A stretch of 64,000 nucleotides of DNA from Cornus controversa (lineage: Eukaryota > Streptophyta > Magnoliopsida > Cornales > Cornaceae), in assembly GCA_026545225.1 (NCBI GenBank), contig CM048848.1, forward strand, positions 23,662,806 through 23,726,805. Reading direction: 5' to 3'. The stretch's first letter is position 1. Every line of letters starts with the position of its first letter. This document shows, piece by piece, positions 43,090-54,690 of the stretch. The notes beneath the pieces are model-generated. The model was not told the DNA's origin, did no database searches, and saw only the letters and a program-made list of their open reading frames with translations. The position numbers were made by a program, and so were the translations under genes.

Positions 43090-46000
43090 TTCCTCTTATG
43101 ATGTTGGGTTCATCTTTTAGTTTCCTTTCCATGTTCTAACTTATTTCTTTTGCTCATCTACTGAAATTTTTTTCTAGAACATCTCATTTGATTTCCCTGA
43201 GATATTGAAATCAATATGTCGATAATTTCTTTTGAACTTCTTTCCTAATGAAATAAGAAAACAACTTTCAAACAAGATAATCATTGTATGAAAGAAACAT
43301 GCTTTATTCAGATTGTTAACACGTGCTGGGTTTATTGTCCTAATCTTCATTTCATCTTTTTTCCTGTAATCATAGGTTGATCAATAGCTGTAGATGTTTA
43401 TATAGTATCTATCTATATATTAATTGAAACTTTAAATGATTTTGACCTTGGAAGTTTTAAGGTTAGAAGTGTGGTTCCAGTCTGATGTGATCTAATCTAA
43501 AGCAGGTGTCTAATGTGCTTTCCACACTCCAAAACATGAGATTTAAAATTTTCAGCCCATACAACTATCTTCTTAATAATTTGTCTTGTGTCTTATGTTG
43601 CATTATGTATTAAGGCCTAAGTTTCATGTATCTTCCAAATACTGGCTTTGTTTAAAACTTAACCTAGTTGACCAAAGATCATGTAATACACGTGAAGAAT
43701 TGTGATCTTCATAAATGTGATCATCTATGAAGGAAGAAGCTCCTATCTGAATTTGGTGTAGGAAGTAGGAACTATTGCAACTGTTCCAGTAATCAAACTC
43801 TTCTTAGTCCCTATATGGTGGTTGTTGCTCAAACAATGTAAAGATTTAAATTTCAAATTGCATAAACCTATAAAAGGGCTATGTGGTGTCTCTGCTAGAT
43901 ACTCAGTGGTGGTAATGGAAGAGAGATAGCTTTATGTGAGTTTCTTTTTTACTGTTCTCATTTCGTTTGGACGCTAAGAAATTGAAACTAATTAAGAAAA
44001 TGGGAACTAATTAGCGAAAAAAATAATGGGAGCTAGTTTTCCCTCATGTTCAATTTCGTACAAGTTAGTGCTGAAGTTCAATTTTATGTTTTATTCAGAG
44101 CTAACTAAATGTGTAGTGTGAGTAAAATTTCTTCTCTTTTCCTCTGTTTCCTGATCAAACAAACAGGATTTTTTCTCAATATTTTCAGATATTGTAATTG
44201 GTTTTGGGGTTTAATTTCCTTGGTTTTTTTTTTGTTTGTTTGTTGGATTTTTAGGGTGTGAAATTCACGAGAGGCCTCTAAAGCAGACACTTTGGGATTC
44301 TAATAAACTTTGTCTCTCTGATTCCACTGCAAAAGGTAAATTTATCATAAAATCCACTGTTAAATGCATATGTACATGTGTATAACTGTATATATGTGTG
44401 TTGAGTGTTTATGTATATTATTGTCTGCTTTCCTCTTTTTAAGTTTCTGTTTCAAAATATTTTCTTTTCAGGCCAATCAACTAATCATCTCATTTCATGC
44501 CAGTTCAGTTTGTATAAAATTGAATAATATATGTGCTTGCTTGTATAAAGATATTTACAGTTAGTGGTTCAGTTATTGAGATGAGGTTTCCTATTAAGCT
44601 TTTTTGGTATATACAATATTTAAACATAGTTTATAATATGAGGTTTCCCCATATATACAATATGAGGTTTCCCCATAGTTTATACACTACAGAACTCACT
44701 ACAGGGTAAGGTAGACGACGATCAATAAAGTAACCCACCAAAGTGTTATTCCATTCACCCGATCCCTTATCTGGTACTTCTGATGGCGGTGCCACCACCA
44801 TTTCCTCATCATCCTTGACCAGTGGAAATAATTTGAAAACATCCTGATCGGATTGTTTCTTTATTAGGCTCCTTAATTGTAGTTTTAATTAAACCAAAAA
44901 TTTTAGTTTGAATTAAATCGGTTTTTTTTTAATAAAAATTATCAGGAAAAGAGCTTAAGTTAAATCTATCTAACCATTAATTTCCTTCATTTTTGCTCCT
45001 AGATTTCTTTGTAATATGAGACAGATGATGGCAATTGCGATTGTGTAGGACTACTTGAATGATAGACATCCAGCATATAGGACCCAGAGTGCTAAAAGGA
45101 TGCTCATAGGTAGGAAGAAGACAGTAGCTAAAAGCCTAGTGAATTCTAAAATAACTGGATTGGTCACATGTTGGGTGATCATTAATTGTTTGGCTCCATT
45201 GTTGTTTGCCATTTTATTTTTAGTATATCTGGGATGTGGGGGGTTAACATCTCTCTCTCAGGACTTAGGAGGGTAGGAAGTGTGGGACTCTAATCCTACG
45301 ATAAATACTAGAGATGTCAAAGGGGTGAAGCTTCTTTGCATAGAAAGCGCTGGTAAAAGATAAGTTTCAACAACGCACAGAAACGAAGTGTTAGTAGATA
45401 AGTTTCACCAACGCAAAAAAAAAAAAAGCGCACGGGTAAAAGCTAAAATTTATAAAGGGAATATTTTGCCAATTAAACCACTTGCGCTCATTTACTGCTG
45501 AGTGACTCTCCCATTGAGTTTGTTAATTTTCAGAAAGGGTTTCCTTTTTCTATTACTTGTCAGAATTTTTTCTCCATGTTCATCAAGCCACGACCGATAT
45601 ATTTTTATCGAGCATCGTACCATTGATATCCTAATTTTTAGTTGAATATTTCTCTCTTGTTTTTGAAAATTAATTCCTAAATTTCTATTTTGCAGGAGGA
45701 ATTGATAGAAGAACTCAAACCGCTATTTGATTATAGTCGTGTTCAATCTCTCGACATTGTATGCCTCGACGGTTAGTTCTTATTTATCTCCTATCTCTCT
45801 TTATGTACACATGTATATGTACACTTTCTGTTTATGTGTGTGATTTTCGTTTTTCAATTTCTTTTATCTGTTTCCTTCCTTTCCAATTTTCAAATGATTG
45901 TTCAAACTGTCAAACCCTAACCCCACTTTTCCCCCAAATTGGTCGAATAGGTTTGAGTTCATAGTCACTTCCTTTTTGTTGAACATTATGTTTTAAGTGG

Positions 46001-46354
46001 AAGTGTTCTGATTGTTTTCCCCTCTGTTTTGATTAGTGACACTTTTGACTATAACTTTCTTATTTTACTTTATAAGTTAAAGTTTTCACTTTGATAACAG
46101 GTTTGTATGCTTCATTTTTTATAGAACTAATTATCTAAAAGTGAATTCTATATGTGGTAATTTCAAAGAGTTTAGTTAGGCAGTGAATTGAACTGTCCAT
46201 ATTATTTTCTCTATGTAGTTTCGAGTTGATATTTTCCTCAGAGGATTTTTTCTACGCCCTACATTTTGTCATTTGTTTCACGATGAACCTTGTTTAGGTT
46301 TATTGGTCACTTCTACTAGTAGTTGCCAATTGTTGAATAAATTAGCAAGGAGAC
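43090..46354. other. CACTA interior upstream of the transposase gene, with two exon-like fragments
   Basis: Mostly AT-rich with no recognised genes. Two open segments have splice-like borders. The first, 44255-44335 (TTTTTAG before, GTAAAT after), encodes CEIHERPLKQTLWDSNKL and is unrecognised. The second, 45696-45771, is described separately. A short direct repeat ATATGAGGTTTCCCC occurs at 44637 and 44662, and a tRNA-like relic lies near 45470-45525 on the minus strand. Confidence 0.4.
45696..45771 (+). pseudogene. Exon-like fragment, possibly captured
   Basis: A 76-nt segment is bounded by TATTTTGCAG and GTTAGTTC. It encodes EELIEELKPLFDYSRVQSLD and then IVCLD. It has the look of a real coding exon (acidic helix, no stops in this frame). 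A weak resemblance to the N-terminal region of plant SUMO-like-domain proteins is a memory-based guess only. Confidence 0.35.
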
Positions 46355-49300
46355 ATGGATAAAGGCTGGATGCACCTTCATAACAGGTTATTGTAACCTA
46401 AATAACCTTACCCATAACAATTTAGACATTATACCTGTCATTCTTGTCATAATGAAAATTTTGACTTTCCAATTGTAGAGCTTCAACAGAGTATTTAAAT
46501 GGAGCATGTAGATTTTCCAATTGGTCCCAACGTAATGCAGGGAATCCAGCTAAGATTATATGCCCCTGTAAACATTGTTTAAACTCACAATATCAACATT
46601 TTAATACGGTGTACGAGCACTTAGTGATCAATGGAATGGATTCTGCTTATACTGTATGGGCCTTTCATGGAGAGAATTGGATTACATATGTAGAAAATGA
46701 AGGCACTGAAGATGGTGTGGAAATGCCTGAAACGTATGAGATGTTTAGAGATGTGTATTTTGATGGTGAAGAAAACGCTACAACAGATCCCACTTATGGA
46801 AGTAGAGAGTTTGAGTTCAGAGAGGCGTTGGAAAAGGCTGAAACTCCTCTATATCCTAATTGCACGAAGTATACAATTATGTCAGCAACAGTTGCTTTAT
46901 ATAAGCACAAAGCTGCTCATAATATATCGGATACTGGATTTGATGAGCTTCTTAAGATTATTCGTGATATGCTTCCAACAGATAATAACCTTTCGGAGGG
47001 GATCAATGCAACAAAGAAGTTATTGAAGATATTTGAGTTGGGGTATGAAAAAATACATGCGTGTATCAATGATTGTTGTCTTTTTAGAAAAGAAAATGAG
47101 AATCTGATTGCATGCCCAAAATGTGGTGCTTCACGGTGGAAAGTGAATGAACATAGTAAAAAAATTCGAAATGGGATTCCGACTAAGGTGTTACGGTACT
47201 TTCCAATAATACCAAGATTTAGGCGATTATTTCGATCAAATGAAAAGGCTGAACAAGTATTATGGCATTTGACTCATAAAAGTCGGGATAAAAAAATGCG
47301 GCATCCAGTTGATTCATGTGCATGGGAATTGATTGATAAAAAGTGGCCGAGTTTTGCTTCAGATCCTCGAAATTTGAGGCTTGGCCTTGCAACTGATGGG
47401 TTCAATCCATTCGGTGACCTTAGCTCTAAACATAGTTGTTGGCCTGTGATTTTAGTAGTATATAATTTTGACCCGTTGCTTTGTATGTCTAAAGAGAATA
47501 TGATGTTGACGTTGTTAATCTCAGGACCAAAGCAACCAGGAAATGACATTGATGTGTATTTGGAGCCACTACTGGAAGATTTAAAAGTATTATGGGAAAA
47601 AGGTGTTGAGCTTTATGATTCATTCACTAAATCCTTGTTTAATTTGAGGGTGGTTTTGATGTGGACAATCAATGATCTTCCGGCCTATTCTAATTTGTCT
47701 GGCCAGGCAACAAAAGGTAAGTTTGGTTGTCCAGTGTGTGTTAAAGACACATATTCTGAATGGTTGAAATCTAGTGGAAAGACTGTGTTCAGGGGTAGTC
47801 GGCGATTTCTTCCATTCAATCACCCATATAGAAAGAAGAAAACTTGGTTTGATGGAAAAGAAGAAATGAAGGGGCAACCTAGAGTATTAGCTGGTTCAGA
47901 AATTTTTTGCGGCGTTAAGGATTTTCAAAATACATGGGGAAAAAGTAAAAATCAGGAAAAAAGTAAAAAGCGCAAGAAGGAAGAGAAACCTAGCATTTGG
48001 CCATGGAAGAAAAAGTCTATATTTTTTGAGTTACCATATTGGGAGGTACACAATTTGAATTCACCTTTATCTTCGGTGGTCATGTTTTTTTTATTTGAGG
48101 AGTTCACACTCCTTACTAATAATTCTTTTTGCTTGTTATGTTAGGCGTTACCTCTCCGACACAATTTGGATGTGATGCACATTGAAAAAAATGTTTGTGA
48201 GAGTATTTTTGGCACACTATTGAATATAAAGGGAAAATCAAAGGATGGACTAAAGTCTCGTATGGATTTGAAGCAAATGGGCATTAGGGGAGATTTGCAC
48301 CCAAAGGAGTTAGGGAAAAAAAATTACTTGCCACCAGCACCATATACATTATCGAAGAAAGAGAAGCAATCATTTTGTAAAAGGTTACAACAGCTGAAGT
48401 TACCTAATGGTTATAGTTCAAATATTGGGCAACGTGTATCATTGGATGAGTGCAAAATTAGTGGCCTAAAATCTCATGATTGTCATGTTCTTATGCAACA
48501 ATTGCTGCCTGTAGCTTTACGCGGGACACTGCCAAAAGGTCCGAGGATTGCTATATTTCGCCTATGTGCGTATTTTCATGAAATATGTCAAAGGGTGATT
48601 GATAGGAATCAATTGGAGAAAATTGAAAATGAAATTGTCGAAACTTTATGTATGTTTGAAAGGTTCTTCCCACCGTCTTTCTTCGACATTATGGTACACG
48701 TTACCATTCATATTGCACGAGAAGCTCGTTTATGTGGACCAGTACAATTTCGTTGGATGTACCCATTTGAGATGTATATATAATTCTATCATTATATTTA
48801 GGATGATGAAAGTTTATAAAGGATATGTTAAAAATCGAGCAAGACCTGAGGGGTGCATAGCAGAAAAGTACTTGGTAGAAGAGTGCATTCAATTTTGTAG
48901 TGAGCACATGAAACAAGTCGCTGAAATTGGTGTTCGTCGTTCTCGAAATGAAGATATTGAAAGTGAAACAATAGAAGGAGGACGCCCACTTTCTAAGGGA
49001 ATTTCAAAAACCATGTCTAGTGACATGTTAGCCATTGCTCACCGTTATGTATTATTCAACAATGAGGAGGTGGAACCATATTTAAAGTAAGATAGTACGA
49101 AATTTTTTTAATTTATAACTATTATTGAAAAACAAAATACTTAACCATGTTATTTTCTTATTAGAAAGCATGTGGAGGAACTCAAAGGTTTGGACAGTTG
49201 TCTTGCAAGGAATGAAAGCACTCTACAAAAGAAACACATGGAGACCTTCAGTTCATGGTTCAAAACTATGATTAATGCAAGTAGTAATGTGTCAACGATG

Positions 49301-49849
49301 CTAAAGGGGCTTTCAAATGGGCCTAGGAATGATGTAATTTCTTATTCTGGTTATATTGTGAATGGCCATCGATTTCACACCAAGGATGTCGAGAGAAGCA
49401 CACAAAATAGTGGTGTTTCCATTGAAGCTGAAACTATATGTCGATCTAGTGCAAGAGACACAAATCAAGTTGTTGAAAAAATATCTTACTATGGTGTTCT
49501 GAAAGATATAATTTTGTTAGACTACTACTCATTTCAAGTACCGTTGTTTCATTGTAACTGGGCAAATATTAGAAACGGCATCAAAGTTGAAGATGGATTT
49601 ACATTGGTGAACCTTCATGAAGGTCAAAGTCAATTTGAAAGTGATCCATTTATCCTTGCGTCACAGGCTAAGCAAGTGTTTTATTCTAGGGATACTGAAA
49701 CGTCAAGTTGGTATGTGGTACTTAAAGTACCACCAAGAGGCAAAATTGACTTGGACACTTTTGAAGAGAATGCTTATATGCCTTATGCTCCATTAGATAT
49801 ATCAAGACTTGAATGTGAAATTCTTGATGATGGCGAACATCATGTATGA
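46355..49849 (+). CDS. CACTA TNP2-type transposase, five exons
   Basis: Proposed exons: 46355-46386, 46479-48045, 48145-48773, 48802-49086 and 49165-49849, 3198 nt or 1065 aa. Domains in order: Transpos_assoc at the N terminus (MDKGWMHLHNR, then ICPCKHCLN); the TNP2 catalytic region around residues 310-560 (ATDGFNPFG, ISGPKQPGNDIDVYLEPL, WTINDLPAYSNLSGQ, FGCPVC, LDVMHIEKNVCESIFGTL); DUF4218-like (VTIHIAREARLCGPVQFRW, KGYVKNRARPEGCIAE); DUF4216-like (DGFTLVNLHE, QAKQVFYSRDTETSSWYVVL). All proposed introns are GT-AG and AT-rich, but the third is only 28 nt, below the usual plant minimum. If unspliced it gives a stop after FEMYI and loses the last two domains. The transposase would bind and cut the element ends. 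Confidence 0.85.
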
Positions 49850-50116
49850 CTTAATTGTGAGGGCATAACATTGTAGAATATTTTCAAATGGGTATTTGGT
49901 TATATTTTTTGGTTTGTAATTAGTTACTTGTAGCATATTTTTTGATTAAACTGAATGGTTGTGATTATGTACCTATCTAAATTTGCATTCAATTCCATCT
50001 TAAACTGGTAATATGTTGTTTCTGGTGCTCTTTTTCTAAATCAATAGTGGCGCCTCCAATATAAACTGAATTATTACTCCTTTGATAAGATTACAGGTCA
50101 TCTAAAGATTTTTACT

Positions 50117-52392
50117 ATGTCTGAACATCCTGAAGTAAGTATCAATCTTACTTAATGTTGTTTTATCTTAAATTAATTGTTTTGATTTAAGTATCAACTT
50201 TAAACATGTGTATTTTTAATGTTCTTCTTCTTTTAATGCATGTACTTGAATGAAGTCATCTAGACAGTGTGAGAAATGTGCAGAACGAAATCGTCGAGCA
50301 GCTATGGCTGCAATGATACGTACACCCTCAGTTGTACGCATTTCTGGCGGGGGTTCAAATTCTCCAAGGACACCTTCAGGCGATCAATTTAGAGTTGGTG
50401 GGGTTTCACCCGATCCCGTTACTTCTCAAGGACCTTCCATTGAGGCTACATCAAATACAAAGAAAAGAAAGGGTAGGGGAAAGTCTCAACTGTACAAGAT
50501 AGCATCCACACCAAATGAGCGCCTAGTTGTGGATTTTAATGAAAGGGGGCAGCCAGTTGGTGATAATAGTAAGAAGTATAGTTCTTGCCTTGGGGTTCTA
50601 GCACATGAGAGGGTTCCCATAACAATTAAGAGCTGGAATGATGTGCCTGAGTCTCTATTACAAGAATTATGGGATATTATAAAGGTATTTTATTTGAAGG
50701 AATTTGCTAGTAGAAGGATGTGTCTGATTCTCTATTAGAAGAATAAAAACATGTTCTCCCTTTGATAGTAGGATATTTATTTGATAATTTGATATATATT
50801 TGCAGCTAAGATTCGATGTTGCCGACTGTCATGCAAGCGTATCATTTGGATTGATGGGAAAGGCGTGGCGCAATCACAAATCAAATACAACAAATAATGT
50901 GTTGTCCATGAGAAATAATCGACGAGCCATTGCCTTAATGAAGCCCGATAATATAAATTCAGTGGATGAGTGGCAAGAATTTGTTGCCAATCGATTATCG
51001 GAGGAGCATGCTGTGAGTATTTATATGCACTTTTTAATGATATATATATATATATATATATATAGATAGATATATATTTTCATGACCTATATAAATTAGC
51101 AACTTTTTTGTATTTACAGAAAGAAAGAAAACAAAAACAAGAATTGAGGAGCAAAATAACTACCCCACACACAACAAGCCGATTAGGCTATGCTCGATTA
51201 GAAGATTCAATGGTAATAATGAATGTTTATTTTCTGTACTTATTTAAGGCTAACCATAGTTCTTGTGATTTAGTAGCACAAATAATTGAAACGTGCATGT
51301 TTGGGTATGTAGAGAAAAGAGTCTGACACGCCCAATAACATTTCAAGGGTGGATGTTTGGATTAAAGCGCATATGAGAAAGGATGGTCAGCCCATAAATG
51401 AACAAGTCAAGGAGACTGTGGTAACATGTTTAGGTTTTTTAAATTAAGTTAATCATTTATATTTATTATATTAAATTACTAATGCGTGTGTTTAAAATAT
51501 GAAATTTTAGGAAATAATTAAGACATATTCCCAAACGACTCAAAGTTCAGGAATTCATGACGATGCCATCAATCATGTATTTGGTTCAGAACATCGAGGA
51601 AGAGTGAGAGGGCTTGGGTTTGGGGTAACACTTACAAAATTGAAAACCCAAGCACAACAACAAGAAAATTCCCAAAGATATGAAAAGAAATTTGAAGCAA
51701 TGATGCGGGACCAAAGGGAGCAAATGTTGGAAGCAATGCGACTTGAAAGGGAGAAAATGAGAGAAGAGATGAGGGAGGAAATGAGAGAGCAAATGAGGGA
51801 AGAGATGAGGGACCAAATGAGGGAAGAGATGAGGGAACAAATGCAAGAGTTTAGATCATTGTTGGTAAGTGAAAATAAGAATGCGTTGTCATCATTTCTA
51901 TTAAAAATGCTTTGTCATAATTAATTTTCTTTTTTTTCATGCCAGACACAGAATGCTAATAACCAATCTTGTCCCAATGCTTCACCACGTGTCCCATCTA
52001 CTGAAAATGTTGAAAGAAAAGATTGCGAGTTATTCCATTACAATGGGACAGGATTACTTGTTGCTACTGGTGAAGTTGTTTCCTCAGATCCTTCTACGCT
52101 TATAGGTGATGCACCACTGGGTTCTGATTGTTGGAAAGTGTGGGTCGATTTTGTCTTTGAATCCGAAGCACCCTTGTATAGGGCAGATTCCTCCGGCCGT
52201 TATTTGCTTGGGCAAGCTCATGGAAATTCAATTGCATGGCCTAGCAAGTTTATCAAGATCAGTAAGTATTCCAAAGTATAATATTTGAATATCTAATTCC
52301 ATTGATACTAAAAATATAATATATAATATTTGAATATCTAATTCCATTGACACTGAAAATATAACATTTATTTACTTGCAGCTCAGCCTTAG
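50117..52392 (+). CDS. CACTA second gene, Transposase_24 (plant En/Spm) type, multi-exon
   Basis: Proposed exons: 50117-50134, 50256-50684, 50806-51012, 51120-51212, 51313-51420, 51511-51864, 51946-52261 and 52382-52392, 1536 nt or 511 aa. If the last intron is not used the frame ends at 52282. It starts MSEHPE-SSRQCEKCAERNRR; then the Transposase_24 region (GQPVGDNSKKYSSCLGVLA, LLQELWDIIK, KAWRNHKSNTTNN, TTPHTTSRLGYARLED, VDVWIKAHMRKDGQPINE); then a charged coiled coil of MREE/MREQ repeats; then a C-terminal domain (WKVWVDFVFESEAPLYRAD, SIAWPSKFIKI). All borders are GT-AG and all exons join in frame without stops. It probably binds the subterminal repeats, like TnpA-type partners. Confidence 0.8.
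51755..51845 (+). repeat. 12-bp in-frame tandem repeat encoding (MREE/Q)n coiled coil
   Basis: About seven units of ATGAGGGAAGAG and variants lie inside the sixth exon. They encode Met-Arg-Glu-Glu/Gln repeats, which would extend a helical coiled coil and may be variable in copy number. Confidence 0.85.
52288..52372 (+). repeat. 85-bp sequence duplicated at 55921-56005
   Basis: Itself a tandem pair of a ~43-bp unit (AATATCTAATTCCATTGA...), it spans most of the last proposed intron of the second gene. It recurs 3.6 kb downstream with about one mismatch and no evident mobile-element ends. Confidence 0.8.
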
Positions 52393-54409
52393 GGATAATC
52401 ATATTTTGGGGCTTTTTGCTTGTTTTTGTGGTTGTATCTCTACAAGAGATATATAGAACTTTTTTGAAAGCAATCTGTTAAGGGCATGTTTGGTTCTTTT
52501 GAAAACAACTCTAAGGTTAGTTTCTCTCTCTATATATATATATATGCACACCATCACAGGCGCACTTTTTGGGGCTTATTTGTTGACACACACCTCTCAC
52601 ATATCTTCTCTTATGGATTTGATTTGCTATTCTATTATTGAGGACTTAATTTGCCATTCTGTTATTGAGGGTTTGAATTGCTAATATTCTATTATGAGTT
52701 TTGAGGTTTTTTTGCTTTAGGGACAGAATTCTGGGTTGGATGGTAAACTTGTTGGAAAATCTGTTATAGCTATTTGACTTGCTGAAAATTTGTGTTCTAG
52801 ATAGTATACTTGCTGGAAAATCTGTTCTACATATTTAACTTGCTTAAAATTGTGTTCTAGATGGTATACTTGCTGTTTGAAATCTGTTTTACCGAAATTT
52901 TAATGCTGCCAAAAAATCTACTTTGCTGAATTGTTCAACTTGCTGCTATAAATCTAAAGTTGCTGGAAATTGAGTTTGGCTGTTCTAAATTGCTCTATAT
53001 AGCTGCCATTTAAAATGCTGAATTGCTGAAACTATTTTCTGAAATATGCATGTTGCTGACTTGAGAAATTTAAGGGGCTGATTTGAGATTTAATAGTGCT
53101 GATTTGGTAATTAAATAGTGCTGATTTGGGTTTAATAAGGTGTTGTTTTGAGAAATTAATTGTGCTGATTTGAGACTTATAAGGTGCTGATTTGAGATTT
53201 TAATAGTGCTGATTTGAGAACTCAATAGTGCTGATTTAGAGAGAGAGAGAGAGAAAGAGAGAGAGGCTTATAATTGTATTCATATTTGACTTCTGACCTG
53301 GTAGGCATTACATGGCTAATTTATACAACATTGGCAGGTAAATCATAAAAAACACGCAACACAGTTTTAGCAGTTAAATTAAAAGTTTTGAGTGGCTGAC
53401 GCCATCAATCATGCCACAAAACAGTGAGACCATTAACTTTTTCCAAGTTAAATTAGTAATATATATACATATATTATATATATACGCACATACACATAAA
53501 GACACATATTAATGGCTCAATGCATTTAAAAAAATTAGGTTCGAACTTCCTATGAAAACTCTTATTATATATATTTACTTATAATTCTTTTCTTGTATGA
53601 CTTTGCTTCTCTTGCCATATTTCTTCAATTAGATATGTTTATCTGCTTGATTAATATTGAGAGAGATTGTCATGGCCTTAATGGATTGTAAGTAGAAGTC
53701 AAAATGAGTTGCAGGTCTTTTGCACGACTTATGAGTAGAAATGAAGTTATCGGGAAAGCAAAGCTTTCAATGCAGCATAGCTTGTCTCATGGTGCTCCTA
53801 GTCCGAAATTGTCAAAAATGTAGAAGTACTGAATGATCATTTCAGTATGTGGCACGTCATCTTACTATTCTGTCATTTAATGTTGTTTTATCCTTATGCA
53901 ATAACATGGTTTTTACTTTCTGTCTCTATTTCATAGTTCATACTGATATTTTTGTGGACTTATTGTGGACTTGTTTGTTTGTATAAAATTCCATGACAAG
54001 AATATGGGCAGTCAATTCTTTACCCAACTTCACTGGTTTTATTTTCACTTCTCTTTTCTTGATCACCAAAGCTTATATTTTTAGTTGGTTCACATAAACC
54101 TTTACACTTCACCTGGAAAAATCTACTCAGTTGGATGGATCATTATTCAACTATTCAATTTTTCTATGATATGAATAATCCTTTACTCTGGGTTCAAGAT
54201 AGAATAAGAGTTTCAATATACTTGAGTTTGTGCTTAATACTATTGAGCATTGTGATTTATTTAATGTCTCTTTGTGTTTATTTGCTGAATAAAAATGACT
54301 GAAAATTAGATGGGTGTATTTTCAATGCTAATTTGGTTTTCTTATCTGTGACTGAAAGAACGAACATTTGTTGTTTCTGGAGATTTTAATACTGAATGTT
54401 CTATTGCAG
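52393..54409. other. CACTA interior downstream of the second gene
   Basis: No gene is recognised. About 52720-53010 repeats phrases such as TTGCTGGAAAATCTGTT. About 53072-53240 holds roughly eight imperfect units of GTGCTGATTTGAG spaced 22-28 bp, followed by (GA)n. These are diverged satellite-like tandem repeats. Confidence 0.55.
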
Positions 54410-54690
54410 AAACGAAAGATTCACAAAACTCGAGGGTTATCATTTTCTCAAACTTTAGGGGAAGTGTCAGGTGATGATGATACATTGGTATATTCAAACA
54501 TATATTTTTTTTTCATGCTGACTTCAGACAACCATTTTGAATTGTCAATGGTGTGTCTTTCTTATTTTATTTTTTAATTCAAAACTTTATCCACCTTGGC
54601 AGAATGACACTCGCTTCAGGGACATAATGGACGCGTTGGCAAAAATTGGAGAATTTGTTAAAGCTACCCAGTTTATTGGCCAAAGTTCAG
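54410..54690 (+). pseudogene. Two adjacent exons of an unrecognised gene, possibly captured
   Basis: Exon A, 54410-54487 (CTATTGCAG before, GTATATTC after), encodes KRKIHKTRGLSFSQTLGEVS and then GDDDTL. Exon B, 54603-54690 (CTTGGCAG before, GTTTGTAT after), encodes NDTRFRDIMDALAKIGEFVK and then ATQFIGQSS. They join in the same phase with no stops and a 115-nt intron between them, which is strong evidence for genuine exon structure. The protein family is not recognised. No further exons were identified on either side, so it is read as a gene fragment within the transposon. Confidence 0.55.
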
